Assembly (NCBI RefSeq): GCF_037975245.1
Contig: NC_092567.1
Coordinates: 22,321,376 to 22,385,375, forward strand
DNA from: Apostichopus japonicus
Lineage: Eukaryota; Echinodermata; Holothuroidea; Aspidochirotida; Stichopodidae
Length of the DNA: 64,000 nucleotides
Direction of reading: 5' to 3'
The notes beneath the pieces were generated by a model. It worked only from the letters and a program-made list of their open reading frames with translations, was not told the origin of the DNA and made no database searches. Position 1 is the first letter of the stretch; each line of letters begins with the position of its first letter. Positions 1 to 14,300 of this stretch are shown piece by piece. Made by a program: the position numbers and the translations under genes.

Positions 1-1028
1 GGGGCAATTATGTGGGAGCATACAAGATTTGACAAAAGAATTCAAACTATACAATCAATATGGATCTTAACAAATATTACGAAGATACTTATTAGCTTTT
101 TCTTTTTAATTTAGCAATATAAAGATCTTTGAAATTGGTCAGATAATAAACCACTAATATTAACCCTGTTTTTTTTTGAATATTTCAAAACTGAATTCAA
201 TCACCGCACGGTTTCAATATCTTGACCATGACACAGACTCACACCCACAGTCACAGACGGACCAACAGAAAGACTACATGCAGGGTTTAAATTCTTCAGA
301 GGTCAAAGGTCACAGACCATATACGCCAAACAAAGAACTTTGTCAACATGTACATTAACAATTTGCCCCATTGAGAGAATTGTGTGAATAAAAAACAAAC
401 AAAAATTATGATATAGATAATAGACCTGTATATGGACAATAAAAAAACCAATCAATAAATGAAAACAATTTCTTCTGATCAGATTCAGATAAATGCAAAT
501 TTGAAGGAAAAGTTTTTCCAAAAAATATTCTGGCTTGTTCATCGATTGTAGCCCAAATGAAGCAAGCGGTGGTGAAGTTGGAGTAAAAGATTTGCCCTAT
601 GACCTACATTTACAATTCTTTTCGACAATAGGTTAATCTATTTCAATATACACTCTTATGGCTCAAAGGTCTGTATACTCCTGTTGGTATCAACCACTGG
701 TAGGTAGGTATGGGTGACCCGGTGTGCTTATAATGAGGTAAATGTGTCTCCCTACGGCTGTTTGGAACAAAACGGAATAAAAAGTAGTGACAAACCTCTC
801 TTGCAGGTGTTTCGAGCGCCTTACTGGTTATACACACTCATTAGCTATATACCAGTTGAATAGGATGCACCTATCCTAAACCATTCAAAACAAAACAGCG
901 CGACATGGTTCTTGGTTATAACATTCATAAAGCTTGCTTGAAATTGTCTGCCCAAATTGTCTAAAACCACAATCTATTAAAGCAACGATAAGTGATATTG
1001 CGTAAATGCATTCCGGTAACAGCGGAGT

Positions 1029-1350
1029 TAACTAGAACTGCATTTGCATGCAAATACGCAGTGTTGTATTGCGAGTGGTGTGTTTATTAATAGGAAGAGC
1101 TTTTCGGTTGTTCGTGGTGTTACTTTTTGGGCGGACAACACACCAGGAAGTATAGTCATGTAGATACCTACAAATTGAGGGCGCTTGTGAGCGCCGTGAC
1201 AGGCTCAGAATAAGTTAACTACGCAGCTAGCCTCTGAAACTGCAAATGTACAGAGGCTATATGAAACTTGAAGTTTCAACGACCAGTCATGTAGGTATCG
1301 TTCGCTTGGCCAATAATGCCAATATTGTAGCGCGCACGCGCACTACAATA
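1029..1350. repeat. Structured dispersed repeat, copy 1
   Basis: About 320 bp, clearly similar to 61547-61863. Both copies share AACTAGAACTG near the left end, CTTTTCGGTTGTTCGT, CTAGCCTCTGAAACTGCAAA and the right-end hairpin TATTGTAG...CTACAATA. Two more hairpins lie inside (GGCGCTTGTGAGCGCC and TGAAACTTGAAGTTTCA). Possibly a MITE or Helitron-like element; the class is not determined. Confidence 0.8.
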
Positions 1351-1650
1351 ATGATGTCACCCATGACAATTGAGCTGCAACTCCACCCCCCCCCTTAAAA
1401 TTAACAAATCATTAATCCAGCAAAAAAAAAATTCTCATCATCAAATTGCATCATGAAATTCTTAGATAGGAGAGCAGACATTCCAAATGTATCATGTTTC
1501 AAGAATAAATCAACAAGTTTACTAGCATGGAACAGTTCAAGCTTTTGAAGAACATCTGTCATGATGACGTCACAGGTTACCCTTAATGTTCCAATTCCTG
1601 GATTTTTTTATAATTTTAAAATTGTTCTTTAACTAGTATACAACTTGTCA

Positions 1651-1782
1651 TTAAAGCAACCGTATAGTTAGTAACAAGATATTTGAAAATTACGTTTTCA
1701 ACTATATGACAGTGTGGAAGTCTATAGTCATCTCATCCACATGTTAGAGTTACATTGACTGTTCACCTAACTATCCCTTTAA
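1651..1782. mobile_element. Short TTAA-flanked inverted-repeat element
   Basis: TTAA at 1651-1654 and 1779-1782 bracket a 124-bp segment. Its ends are inverted copies (AG...ATAGTTAG against AGGGATAGTTAG). It resembles MITEs of TTAA-targeting families such as Kolobok or piggyBac. Confidence 0.5.
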
Positions 1783-2690
1783 AGAAACTGTATCTATATT
1801 TCAGTAAGTCTGAATAGACACGAACAAACCCCATTCATTGGCTGATATTCAGTCACGTCATTAGGCTGAGTTTGATGTTCGCGTATGTAACCTTCGACAC
1901 CGGATCAGTATCGAAAAACCCCCCTTGAGGAACCAAAGCCTCACCTTCCTACCAATCATGAGAACAATGTCGGCAAGATCTAAAGACTAAAGCTCACGAT
2001 AGAGAAGAAGAGACAATTCCTACCATCTATTCTCCATGTAAAGTGGTTGTTTTATAAATTCACTAGGGAGAGTAAAAAAAAATATCAGTTAAAAGAACCT
2101 ATATGAGTCTACACCCACTTCTAGGTGGCGAAAGAATAAAAGCAAGAGAAAAAAAGAAGATAGATATAAAATAACTCTTAAAAAACAAATCAAAAGAGAG
2201 AAGAAGAAGACAAATAGACAATATCACATTTTTGAGGTAATCGAATTTTTGTTTACACCCAAACTTGGATAATTGGAAAGGTTTACTATTTCTGATGTGA
2301 GGATACTAGGAGATAATGGATTGTTGCGGAGTCCAATCATCGGCCGGGTGGAGTATTCAAAGAACCTATTTATTTCGATCTCTCTTCTGATCTTAAAGTA
2401 GCTTTCTTTGAGCGGTTGTAGTTGATAAAGTTTCGATGATATATGTTTATTATAATTCCCATGATAATACAGGGGCGGGTCAAGGATTTGGGAGTGGCCC
2501 TATACATAGTTGTTGAAGCGGTCTTCCGTGAAGAGGGAGGGACTAGGGGCTTCCTCTCGCAAAAGGAAAAAGATGCTTAGACTAAAATTAGCTAGGTCTA
2601 TAGTTAGCTCCAAACGCAAGGTTGTGCTGATAAATACTTTAAATTTTGTGGTGTGAAGTTGGACGGGGTGGGGGGGGGTGTACACCCCGT

Positions 2691-2795
2691 AGTAGTGGTC
2701 TAATTGCTGCCGACTGAAACATTCCCTCCCCCCGAATGAAACATTCCTTCGCCCGACTGACGATGCGTGGTGGGGGCCATTGTCCCCCTGCCTGT
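2691..2795. repeat. Dispersed repeat pair A, copy 1
   Basis: Shares TGTACACCC, AGTGGT-TAATT and CGACTGACGATG with the segment at 17725-17830, followed in both by GTGGGG-CCAT-GTCCCCC. It probably belongs to a larger element with an edge near CAGGGGCG at 2471. Confidence 0.6.
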
Positions 2796-5700
2796 TACTT
2801 AAGGGGTCTACATCTCCACTTCCGCAACCTCACCCATACCCCATATACAGAGCTCACTATTAAGCTTTAACGAGACGAAAGTTGATGGAAGATTCTATAC
2901 CTGTTACTTGGTCTTAGTTTAGAATACAAAAATTGCAGAAAAAACGGTCAAACAACCCATCGTGGTGACGCATGACAACCTTCGGAAACGTCGCCTTCGT
3001 CCCTACAAAAACTATCCCATCCATACCAATTACACAGCTTATGAATTATGATCGTGACGTCATTTGTGACGCCATAGGAGGGCCGTTTGATTAATCGCAA
3101 AAATTGTACCGCCAATACAAAGGCATCCCTCCATCCATCCATCCATCTATCCATTCCTCCCTTCCAAAGCCATAGTTTCGGTTTTGTAACAGATTTTTAC
3201 ATCATCACTATTCGTTTATCATATACGTAATACCATAATAACAAAATAATAATACAACATTGTTTTCCATGTCGAGAGAGAGGATCATCTTTAGACACGT
3301 GTCATTTTGGGGCAATCAACGGTATTTTCATCTCAAACGGTATGACCACAGAGCCCCCGGGGAATAACTCCAGAATATGTTTGATGTACCGTCACAACCG
3401 TACGGTCTTTGGCGCTGTACTTTGAGTTTGGGTTCACGCGCAATCTGTTCACTATATCATAGAGACGAATAGAGTTTTGTCTGCTGCCTACCATACTCGA
3501 TGGCATTAACCCTCTTCGCACCCGTGAACTATTTATCTAAGTACCTCCCTGATTCGAAAGACAATACAGACAACAGCTTAGTAACAATTGTCTGTATCAT
3601 TGTGTTCATTCACTTAAAACTATTCAACGGTTTCTTTGGAGAAATAATTTATACATGAACTATTTTTTTATTATTGTTTTCTTCTCTTTGTGTTTCATTC
3701 TCGCTTGAGTGTTTCTTTTGAAAATTGATACGAAATTTGCAACATTTTTACCAACAGAATGGCGCTAGCGAAAACCCTTACTTACTTTCTGGTCATTAGT
3801 TTCTACCATCTATATAGAAGAAAACACATCCACATGATTGTGGCTTTCTATACTGCAGGTTCACTCTGTCTTCTTTTCCAAAAAAAGACAATTTATTTAA
3901 ATTTTAATTAGCTCGCATGTTATACCATCAATGGAATTAACTGTACCCACCCACCCCCCCCCCAAAAAAAAAAAAATTCAATTTATTTAGTAACAAAAGT
4001 CACGATATCACTCTAATTAATCATCCCTCCCTATATATTTATGAATTCATCGGCGCGTATAAAAAAATGTGATTAAACGAATGTTACAAATCCGTCAGCC
4101 CATTCACAAAGACATTACTTTTGATCATAATGATGCCCCAAGGTAGAAGTGTGGGTATATGGATGTGATGTTTGATAGACCAGGTTCCAAATGAGGAGGA
4201 ATCAAGCCAAAAATGGCCAAAGTGAGGGGGGTGGGGGGGGTAGGGGGAGACACCAATACAAGAGGGATATGAAGAAGCGATGAGGGGAAGCCAAGGGTCT
4301 AATACAATGCGGGCCTGTACCTCTCAGGGGTAATCGAGAAGCACATAAGTAAGAAGAGCTATCAAACGTGCTTCAAAGAAGGATGGGGTTGGAGAGCAGA
4401 GGAGCGGGTGATGGTGGGGGTGGGGCTGTTACTGCAAGGCTGACCTCACCTATTGAAGGTCTTAGTAGGGAGAACTACCACATGCAAGGGCATCCTGAGA
4501 GGGGTATGAAGAAGGGAGGGGGGAGGGTTACGTCTCATTGAGCTAAGCTAAACATTCTGTAAATACTAAATAAGCACAGGAAAATAAGGTAGACTATTAA
4601 CATTGACGAAGCTATACCAAATGAGCTGTAATTTAGGAGAAACTTTTCGTCTTATGAATTTTATATAGGTTATGTTTGAGTTCACAAAATTTACAAAGGT
4701 CAATGGAACCATATTTTTTGGAGGATAGTTCTCAAGCCGGATGCCATTGCTCACCAAGGGAAAGTTCAACAGGGATAGCGAGGGCAACGTGCTGTGGCGA
4801 CACGTTGACGGGTCAACAAGGTCGGCTAACCTCTACGGACCAGTCGTTCGCAGGACGTAGAAAACCACCTGTCTCTGACAGGAGGGGTGGATTGGTTCCC
4901 TCGAGACGAGAAGGCAGCGGAATATTGACCACGAGCGGGACTTTAGGGAATGGACGTGAACGGTAAAATAGATCGGCTGAACCGAGCAGCAGTGGGATTG
5001 TTTTCCAGTTTTGTACAGTTTGTAGACAACCGGTGATAAATCTCATGGATCGTTTGGGAATGGTTAACGTAAATTAGGCTGCACTTTGTGATTACATTCA
5101 GCTGTGAATTATCTTGGCGAAACAATTAAAAACGATATAATGATAAAGTTCTGCAGCTTTTTTTCTTTTGTTTTTTTTTCTTTCTGATAGCAGTGGACAA
5201 AAATCCTTTCAAGTATTAATTTATATATTATGAAATTATGAATATTCAAAATTAGATCATTTCAGCCTAAAGAGATTTATATTTGTTGGCAATGCATTGT
5301 CTTGTTAATCATGTACAACAAACATACACATGCACGTATTATAACACAAATACTCATAAAAAAAAACTTTGGTTCCGAATGGCGACCGAGATACCGGGTC
5401 CGGGCCCGTGTTAGATGGAGGGCTGTTTTGATAGGCAATTAGTGAACATGATAAAATATTGACTGGTGAAGCAGTGAACATTGTTTCTCTGGAAAGGGGT
5501 GTGTGGGTGTTTAAGTTTTGACACCGTCGCCTGGTAGTGTTGGTAGGCCTATATCCAAAGTGACGATGGACCGAAAGAGGGAGCCACACCTAGTATCTTG
5601 ATCCATAAATGAAGGGTTTTAGGTTAGGATGACCATTCGAATTGTGGTCCGTTAGTTGTGACGTCATTTCAATTCAAAGAAATGTAGTGGTGCAGTATCA

Positions 5701-5819
5701 AGTGTTGACACGAGACTGCAAAAAGGGGAAGCTTATAATTTGATATGGTTTATTGTGCGAGGCTGTTTATAGGATGATCTTGGACAAAAGTTGTTAGGAC
5801 AAAAAGTAGTTCTTAACGT

Positions 5820-5960
5820 TTTTTTTTTAGCTATTCCAGTTTTCAAAGTATTCCTTAAATGTAAAAATATACGTAATCTCTGGAACGCTCCTTTAAGGCT
5901 ATAGTGACTCATCAGTGCAATTAGCTCTAAGTATTAATCCGATAATCCTTTGTTTTATAA
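5820..5960. repeat. Dispersed repeat pair C, copy 1
   Basis: AATCTCTGGAACGCTCCTTT then AAGGCT, matching 39095-39220 at one substitution over this core, with weaker similarity on both sides. Confidence 0.5.
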
Positions 5961-7337
5961 ATTCTTATATCTTCAACCAAAACACATGTTCTTTTTAACT
6001 TCATGTTAACTACAGAGAACCATGGAATGACATTTCAAAACACACTCGCGCTTGACAAATTTGACACATATTTATACAAACATATTAGCTGAGGCCATAA
6101 AAGGTCTTCATGTTACCTTGTTTTGTGTTGATTCTAAGAAGCTGACCGAAAATGGACAATGTGATGGCAACTTACTGGTTAGACTAAATAATCAAGACAC
6201 TTTATTTCAGAACCTGATGTTTTAAATGGTCATTTCTCACATTAAAGTGTTATAGAAATACAACATGCACTGTTAGCAATGTTTTTCTTCTTTTTTTCCA
6301 TAACATATAAAAAATTAATTTTTGTACCTACTATCATTCTTTAACGATGGAACACAACAAAACATCTTATATTCTCAGTCGTCACAAATAAAATCGTCGT
6401 CACTACAGAAAAAAAAATTCTAGGAATTAGTAAATATTTAACGTAAATATTAAAATCTCTACACGACCAAAACAAACCATTCATTCACCTGCCTTTAGTC
6501 TTCATACAGTCGGTTTAAAGCTTTTTGAGGACTCTCGGAGGACCTAACGGTCAAGTGAGGACAGGACAAGTTGTCCCAAGAGGACAATCAATTTAGAGAG
6601 GCCATTTCATAAAACAAAAGTTTGTGTTTGATCTTTTCAAGTCTATGAAATGAGTTCGCACAATTGGGTATCACACGGCATAAATAATAGCAGAAACTAA
6701 GATGTTATGTATATGTGTTTGAGTACACACACACATATACATATCATTGATACACCGATTGAAACGATTCAGTGTTCCAAGGGTTGGTTTCAATTATAGT
6801 TAAGGGCAATAAGAAACAATAACGGTTTGTTTAAATTAGAACGTTTACTTGTTAGATAACAAAGGAAAATAGCTTTCTAGTTAAGAAAAGATCACGGAAT
6901 CAATATTACAAGACCCTTGTGGGATGTTTTACGCACATGAGCTTATAATATTGGGCACGGCTTGTTTAAAGTTGTTCGAACAATCTCAATGATGGGATAG
7001 TATTGCGACAATATCAACATTGATAATTGCATGAAACCACAAACAGTGATCTATCTATAGGAACTTGTGGAGGATACGATTACGATATCTGATTTGCTTA
7101 ATAATTACACTTCAGGCTATTCTACTGAAATAACATATATTAAAAAAGCTGCTTTCTGTGGTAAATATGCCATAATTTGGCGGTAACGTAAATCAAGAAG
7201 ATTATGAAACTACATCACAGAGAAAGTTGTCCTTGTCCACAGACTACTCACTCTGAACTGAGTTTAATTGTGCGCTCCCCCCCCCCCCACACACACAATC
7301 AGTGTAATTGCTACCCCTCCCCCCCAAGAGACGTCGA

Positions 7338-7466
7338 GATTCATGGGTTGGGCTCCGAGGACAATTATGTCACCAGGGCCTCTTTTTGCCCTCTTCATAT
7401 ATCCCATATTTTCCCGGCCACAAAATTAACCCTTGGACCGGGGATGTAGTCCACCTCTGACCCCCC
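7338..7466. repeat. Dispersed repeat pair B, copy 1
   Basis: GGACAATTATGT followed by pyrimidine-rich text and CCGG-GATGTAG, collinear with 15745-15918. Old and degraded. Confidence 0.4.
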
Positions 7467-7657
7467 ACTCTTGTCTGGCCTGATCTTACCCCTTCTGCCA
7501 CTCACTCATTTGTGAAACGTTGACTCTATCCGTTCTCCTTGCCCCGACGGCCCGGAAAGTTTATAGCGATTATCTGTACAGTGCACACTGGCATCAATGG
7601 GGCTGCCAACCAACCATCACCTCCTTTCTGTCAGTCCCTCCTTTCACATTAAATGTA

Positions 7658-7688
<31 letters not shown>

Positions 7689-7929
7689 CTGCTCTTACTG
7701 CTCAATACGAAAATGTAAGATTACTACTATATCACGAGTGAGGTGGGTATTCATGTCACAAACCTGCGCATGGGCCTAAGTGGGATACACCGTGTGGCTA
7801 TAGCTTTGTAACATCATCTCCCACCTCTCCCCAGCCCCACCCACCTATAATGTAATTGTCGCCTCCCATCCGCTTTGGATGTCAGCTACATTATATTAGT
7901 AAATAAATTTGCATGTTACACAAACTAAC

Positions 7930-8342
7930 CTGCACACGAGCCTCGGTGAGGCTACATCGTAGAGCTAACTGTTCTCTACAATATACGTCAGGATAATGTG
8001 TCTTCTGGAATACTTTCTCCATCTCCTCCAACTGGAAACTTGTAAAAGTGGTTCGGTTTCTCCTCTTCTTCCGACCTGCTGCTGTATCTTCGCTCTCGGG
8101 TGAACCCGCCTCTTTCAAACCGTGGCTATTATTCTTCTCTATGATCGGACTCGGAAGTGACGTCATTTCTTTGTACTCGCCATTTTGTGTAGGTCTTGGA
8201 GTTCCATTAGTTGGAACTGTCTCCGTGATTTCGTTCGTCATGTTCGGCGATTCTCGATTACTATCGTCGGAAATGATCGGAAAGGATTCGGAAGTTTCGT
8301 CTACTTGAGCAAGTCTGTTGCTAAGGGACACTTTGAATGAAT
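7930..8342 (-). CDS. Alx1: Alx1 homeodomain exon
   Basis: Internal exon with acceptor TTCACCTTCGCAG just above 8342 and donor CAG/GTTAGT below 7930. It is 413 bp: two bases complete a split codon, then 137 codons. It carries an acidic Ser-rich linker ([10 protein letters not shown]), a basic KKRRNR stretch and homeodomain positions 1-46. Homeodomain position 8 is Phe. The ATG at 8394 that extends this frame upstream lies inside the intron and is not the likely start. Confidence 0.95.
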
Positions 8343-11300
8343 CTGCGAAGGTGAAAATAAACATCGTATCAAACATTGTGCACTCATTTTGCATTTTAAA
8401 ACAAAAGTCTCTAAAAGAATGCTCAAAGTAATGATTTTCGTTAATTATTTCAAGGATGGCTATGACGCACAGTATTAAGGTGTTACCCGATTAATCCAGG
8501 AGCTGTCATCGAGATGACAATCCTGAAGACAAATTGTTTCTACATAGTTAAGTGATTTTGATTACAGTTAACTACCCACTCCCCCACCACACACACACCA
8601 ACCTCTACCCCTAACCAACGCTTTTAGCGTCTTTTAAAACCTTATCTGTATATACAAATCCACGCGGATTCAAATCAATTGCTCAATAAGCAAACATGTA
8701 TATTCTTCTTGAAGTTTCTGAGGTTTACGTCGGTTAGAAACGAACAGGGGCGCAAGTGCGTTAGTCTGTTAGACACATATGTGAGCAAAAAGCTTCTTTT
8801 TTGACAGACAGAGAGAGAGAGAAGTGGAGATAAAACAGGAATCTCAGAGGGAGGAATTCAGTTTATTATCAGAAAACTTGGTGGACCCGAGCGTGAGCAC
8901 ACACGTGCCATTAATTGCTTTTAATCTATTCTGTATTTTGTGGTCGCACAAAGCAGTAAGATCCAAATTCCTAATTTTATTTATTCCACATGAACTGTCT
9001 ACCGACATACATCATTATTAAACCTAATCACTGCAGAGCAAAAGATAGATCAAAAATATAGAAAAAAACAACTTTTAGAAAACATTTTTATTCTGATTTC
9101 GATCAATTCCGCTCAAACTTTTATGAAAGTACTTAAATGGACTTTTCTTAACTTTTTGTTAAGTTTATGAATGCAGGGACCGAATCAACTTTGTCCAAAG
9201 AAAATATGATTCACCATCGGTCATTTTTCAGAGGAAAAGACTGTTAATTAATATTAAAATGTTGTGCATTTCAAATTCTATCAAACACTGAACTTAAGCA
9301 GAATCAAATAGGTTTTTAATTGTTATTTCAATAAGATATGGGGAAAGAATAGATCAATCAGTGAACTGCTTAAAGAAAAGGAGACTTAAGCCTAATGACA
9401 GTTTAAATTTGGACGAAAAAAAAATATCGCAAATTTTACTTGAAATTGAAAGTTTGTTTTGTGATTTTTTTTTATGCTGATTCTAAAAATGATTGTATTT
9501 AAATACTGCCAAGTTATTTATTGATCTCCAAATTTAAATTTTAAGCTGATTTTGTCTATTCCCAACATTTCATGGCACGAATAACTGTTGTATATTTATA
9601 GTCAAATGTAAAATATAAATTGTATTGCCTTTTTTGAAAACTTGCAACGTGTTTTTGCAACAACAACAAATAACTACTGCGTGCAAAATAACTATGCAAG
9701 TTTATGGACATTTTTTGTTGAAATAGTACTTCATGTGCTTAACAGTTTGAGTTTCAGATATATTGCAAAGAAAACACTACAGACATTTTTGTGTATTTTT
9801 ATTCATTTTTTTTTGAGGGGAGGGACAAGTTTGAAAGAATCATACATTTGTTTACTTACTCACCAATTAAACAATTTTTGACAGCAAACTCTAGCGTATA
9901 CGATTTTTTTTTATTATAAATGTTATTTTTTTTGGGGGGGGGGGGTACATGTGATAAATACCAATGTAATCAAAGTCTATGGGTGAAACGTTTGATAAAC
10001 TAATATAAATAGCGATCTCTGAAAGATTGGAGGGAATGTTATACTATCAATACACTCGTATCAGATGTGCTTACTATTTATTCTGATATATTCATTGCAT
10101 TTGTTAACACTTTCTGTTTGCTTAAATCATTTTTGAAATTTTTGGCCTTAGTAGGACCTCCTCGAAATAATTTCAAAGTGATGTTAAGAACACGCATGAC
10201 TAATTTTACTACTGTAACTTTACAATATGTACATTAATAAAGAAAATGTTTTTCTCTCTCTCTATATGTAGCCTCTGAAAAGAAGACCAAGTGAAACGTC
10301 ATTATCACACTCCACATGCATGGTAAAATAAACATCCAGTTGTGAAAAACTACAAACTTTTCTACAAGCACTAAAATATGTATCGCTTTCCTTCACTTTT
10401 TAAGCTTTTTTTTAAACTGAAGAATAGGCTTACAAAATTAACAAGTGTGGAGTCATCGATGCACGCGCATATTGACAACAAAATTCAAAATTATATTGTT
10501 TTCTTTCAACTTTTGAATTTAATCGTCTATTATGAGTATGAAACTTACTTTCATTGATTATTGTAAAGGTTTTATTTTTATATCTCTGGAGTTCTGCTGA
10601 TCTAACAATAGATCAAAATGAGATTATTTAATTAAATCAAATCAAAAAGCTGCTATTACTCTAAGAATCCAACTTAAAATGTATTCTTCTTTTACAGTTT
10701 ATTTCTAATATTTATCAACTGAAAAATTAAGAAAAATCTATATGCAATCACTCAAAGGCAATTGGCTCATTTTGGTCCTTTCCATTTTTATAACAATAGT
10801 ATCATTTATCAAAATAACAAAATCAGCTCAAAAATTGCTTTCACAAGTGTCTTATCTTTTAAACTGTTCCCTTGACAACATACAGTTTATACAGCCATCT
10901 TTCATATTTTCTTGTACTGTCAATTCTTTGCATAGATTGCGAGCTATCTAAATATGTATTTTGGCTTACTTTCAACGCGACGGCTGACTAGCCAACATCA
11001 AATTGCAGATAAACGGTACGGAAAAGGTTCATTTATCATTTGTCTGAGTGGGGCACATCTTTTCTTATGGTTACTCAATTACGACATTAGTCCCGAATAG
11101 TACATGTAAGTTGGGTAAGCTCTGTTGTGTAAATTTGCTTTGAACTTGTGGAGACATATATGGGCAAGATAAAAAAAAAACAACACAGAAGTGTTGAAAA
11201 TTCATTTCCTGAAAATATATTCAGCTTTAATCAAAACGTTAACGGATTTTTTTTTAAATGCAATGTTTTATTATACATATTGTTATTATTATTATTTTGA

Positions 11301-14300
11301 TGTTTGTTTTCGTACAAGAGAGTGTGTTACTTTGCTAAGCCTACCAAGGTTTTTAATTCACTTCCTTCCACAGATTATAATTCATTTGTATATATTCTTT
11401 GTTTTTTCTCTTGTAAAGTCGTGAAGAAACAAATAAACATATGAAATGAAATGTTATGAAAATACTGTCATTATTTCTTCCAACTTTGTGATCAAGTCAG
11501 TTGATGGAGGAATGTGGCCAAGTGGGAACATCATGAAAACATTTCAGAAACATGAACATAAAATTATGAAACATGAAATCGAGGGCACGATTGCAAAAAA
11601 AAAAAAAACAAGGGTCCTCTCGATTAGCAAAAAAAAGTCATTAAATACAAATAACAGCAACATATACCAACTTTGTTTAACCCCCCCAAAAAAATACAGT
11701 AATATAGCGTACATAGCATGCACACATCTTCACACAACTATATGGCGACAATGTTTGCCTCAGATTCCCCAAGAGAACTTGTAAAAGTTATAACGTGAAC
11801 GTGGCTAAAATAAATCAAACTTAAATATTAAAGTGATGCAATTTCAAGAGAAAGAAATTATTGCAAGAAATTTAAATGTTCGTATATAGCTTAAGTTTTC
11901 GATGAATTTTTGCTTTCTCAATAATCATTTGTAATAATAATTTTCGGGGTTGGAGTTTTGTAGTTCCTTAACGATTATATGGTGATTACAATTAAAGATT
12001 CCCGCCGTTTACAAAAAAAAAAGTAACATATATATACAAAGAAGGTTTTTTACAATTGTGCGTTTATGTAACAATTTTAATAATTTAAAAAAATCTAGTT
12101 GTTTCCTGGATTTTTCATTCAAAATTTAAACCGCGGTCAAAGAAATGGGTCAAACTGATTTATAAGTAATTCACCACGCATGCGTATAAAAGATACTACA
12201 AACATAAAATTTTGAATTTTGATACATATGTTTCAAGATACTAATTCATGCCAGAAAATGCGATTTTTGAAATACCGTGAAAAGAGCTCATTTACATGTG
12301 TTAAAGAATTAACTAACTGACTCTCTTTTTGTTTGGGGAGGAAGTGTATGGGGATAAAGGGTGGGGAAAAAACACCGCCAATCAATAACGCTCTCTTGGA
12401 AGGAGATTCTGAAATTAAATAATTTCACGAATAGACACCTTTCTGAGATTACTTGGGTTGATTTTCGACAATAAATGGGTTATTTTAATTTTCATACGAT
12501 GACAAAACAGTTGATAAGCTGGAATTTATTCCATATCATTGTAAACTTATCAAGAAGAAATATCATCCATGCTTTTGCTTGTAATTTTCAGTTTTGCTGT
12601 TAACTGCATGTAAATTGCATTACTAAACCATTAAAATCGAGTGATATGGCTAATTGCTAGGTTATGATTCTATCAAGATTGGACAAAGGGAGACAAATTG
12701 CTTAAACGTTTCATAACTATGTTGTAATCATTACATATGAGTTAAATGCATTTAATGTGGTCGTAAATGTTACCTTAACCTTCATTGACGAAAATAACTG
12801 CTTTAAGGAAGTTTAACGACTCCATTAAATCTGTTAGGACTATCACCTACAAAATAATAATATCCATAAATATTAAAGCCAAATGAAACCAAGAAAAGTT
12901 AACCTTATCCCGTACAAAAAGCCAGACGGTTTAGTTTTGGTAAAAACAAAAGATATTGTCTAGATTCGAGACAATTAGGAGGCTGATAACGTAGATGAAG
13001 AAAGTGGGCCTTTATATAATGCCAAAACACTCAACAAATTGTTAACGCACATTTTTAACTAACATATATACAAAATATTTATAGGTTTGGAATGTTAGTG
13101 CGTGGGATAATGGTATAAAGCCCGAGGTTGGCCATCACCAAACAAAGCTACAGGTGTCTGAAACGTTGTTGGAAGTATGCCCATGCAATGTTGCTAAGAG
13201 TGTCAGTTTATATCAGGGGTTCTAAATAGGGGTTCTCTAGTCTACGAAAAATACAAAGAATCGGAGTACAATGTTAAAAAAATCGTGTCTTATACCTTGT
13301 GATTAGAACCGACCTATATTCACTACACATTGCTGAATCCGAGTGTATACAGTGAGATGCTGGTCTTGGCCACCTCGTAGAGATTTTATTTGAGACGATT
13401 GCAATTTAGGCTTTCAGTCGAGGTTATTTACAGAATAAGTATACATGCAATGCGAAAGTTATAGACCGGAACGCTACTTCTATTCAATGCATCATTCACT
13501 ATGAAGTACACAAGTCAGGGTAAGTGAACTATCGCATTATAATATCAAACCCTGTTGTAAATATCTTTGCTTTGCAATCCAATATTTTGTATATGATATA
13601 TATGAAGCTATCAAAACTGAGATATATGATGTATTTGCAAATAGGCTGAAATTTAAGGTTTCTCAGTGTTTACGACACCCTACTCGAAAATTGTTTAAGG
13701 GGAAAACTAGGATAACTGAGAATATAATCTCTTGCGTGATATTACAGTACTAATAACCTGTGCATAGTACGAGTAGAACAACACCAGTACGAGTACAAGT
13801 AGAATTGAGTACAAAAATGAGATACCTACAAATCTACTTCCAATGTACGGTATGTATAATCACGCATAATGTCCTCATAATTATGTCCTCATAATTATGT
13901 CCTCATAATTATGTCCACACAAGAGAGTCGTATTGTAATTTAATAAACTATTATGACAAAAAATAGACAATACGAAGTTTAAATAAAGTATACTTGTAAT
14001 CTTACAATGAACTTTACAAAATATGAAAAACAAAATAAATATACTAAAAAGAAAATGATATTAATGCTTGTATACGTCAAATGTGTTCATAAATTCTAAC
14101 CATGTCGTATCATTTTAAAAGTTTGTCTCATTAAAAAAAAAGAAACAATTCTTATATTGAAAAAGTTTAATACAAAACGAAACAATATAATATTCATACA
14201 TAGTTTGGTTTGTCAATATTATATGTTGAATAATTATTAATACGTTGGTTGGTTTTTCTTTAATAGTCTTTAACGATGTAACACTTTTTGTTGCACAAAT

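Larger units (their letters stand above)
1..7929. other. Probable Alx1 intron or 3' region without visible exon
   Basis: I searched both strands for the missing homeodomain end (WFQNRRAKW) and for an OAR motif and found neither. The region holds dispersed repeats (1029-1350, 1651-1782, 2691-2795, 5820-5960, 7338-7466), poly-G/C runs and CA-rich tracts. The small open frames look like chance. Confidence 0.5.

Noticed and set aside
7597..7779. Pro/His-rich frames near 7.6 kb
   Set aside because: Products of poly-C and CA simple repeats.
8048..8308. Plus-strand 86-codon frame opposite the Alx1 homeodomain exon
   Set aside because: It is a shadow of the real minus-strand coding exon.
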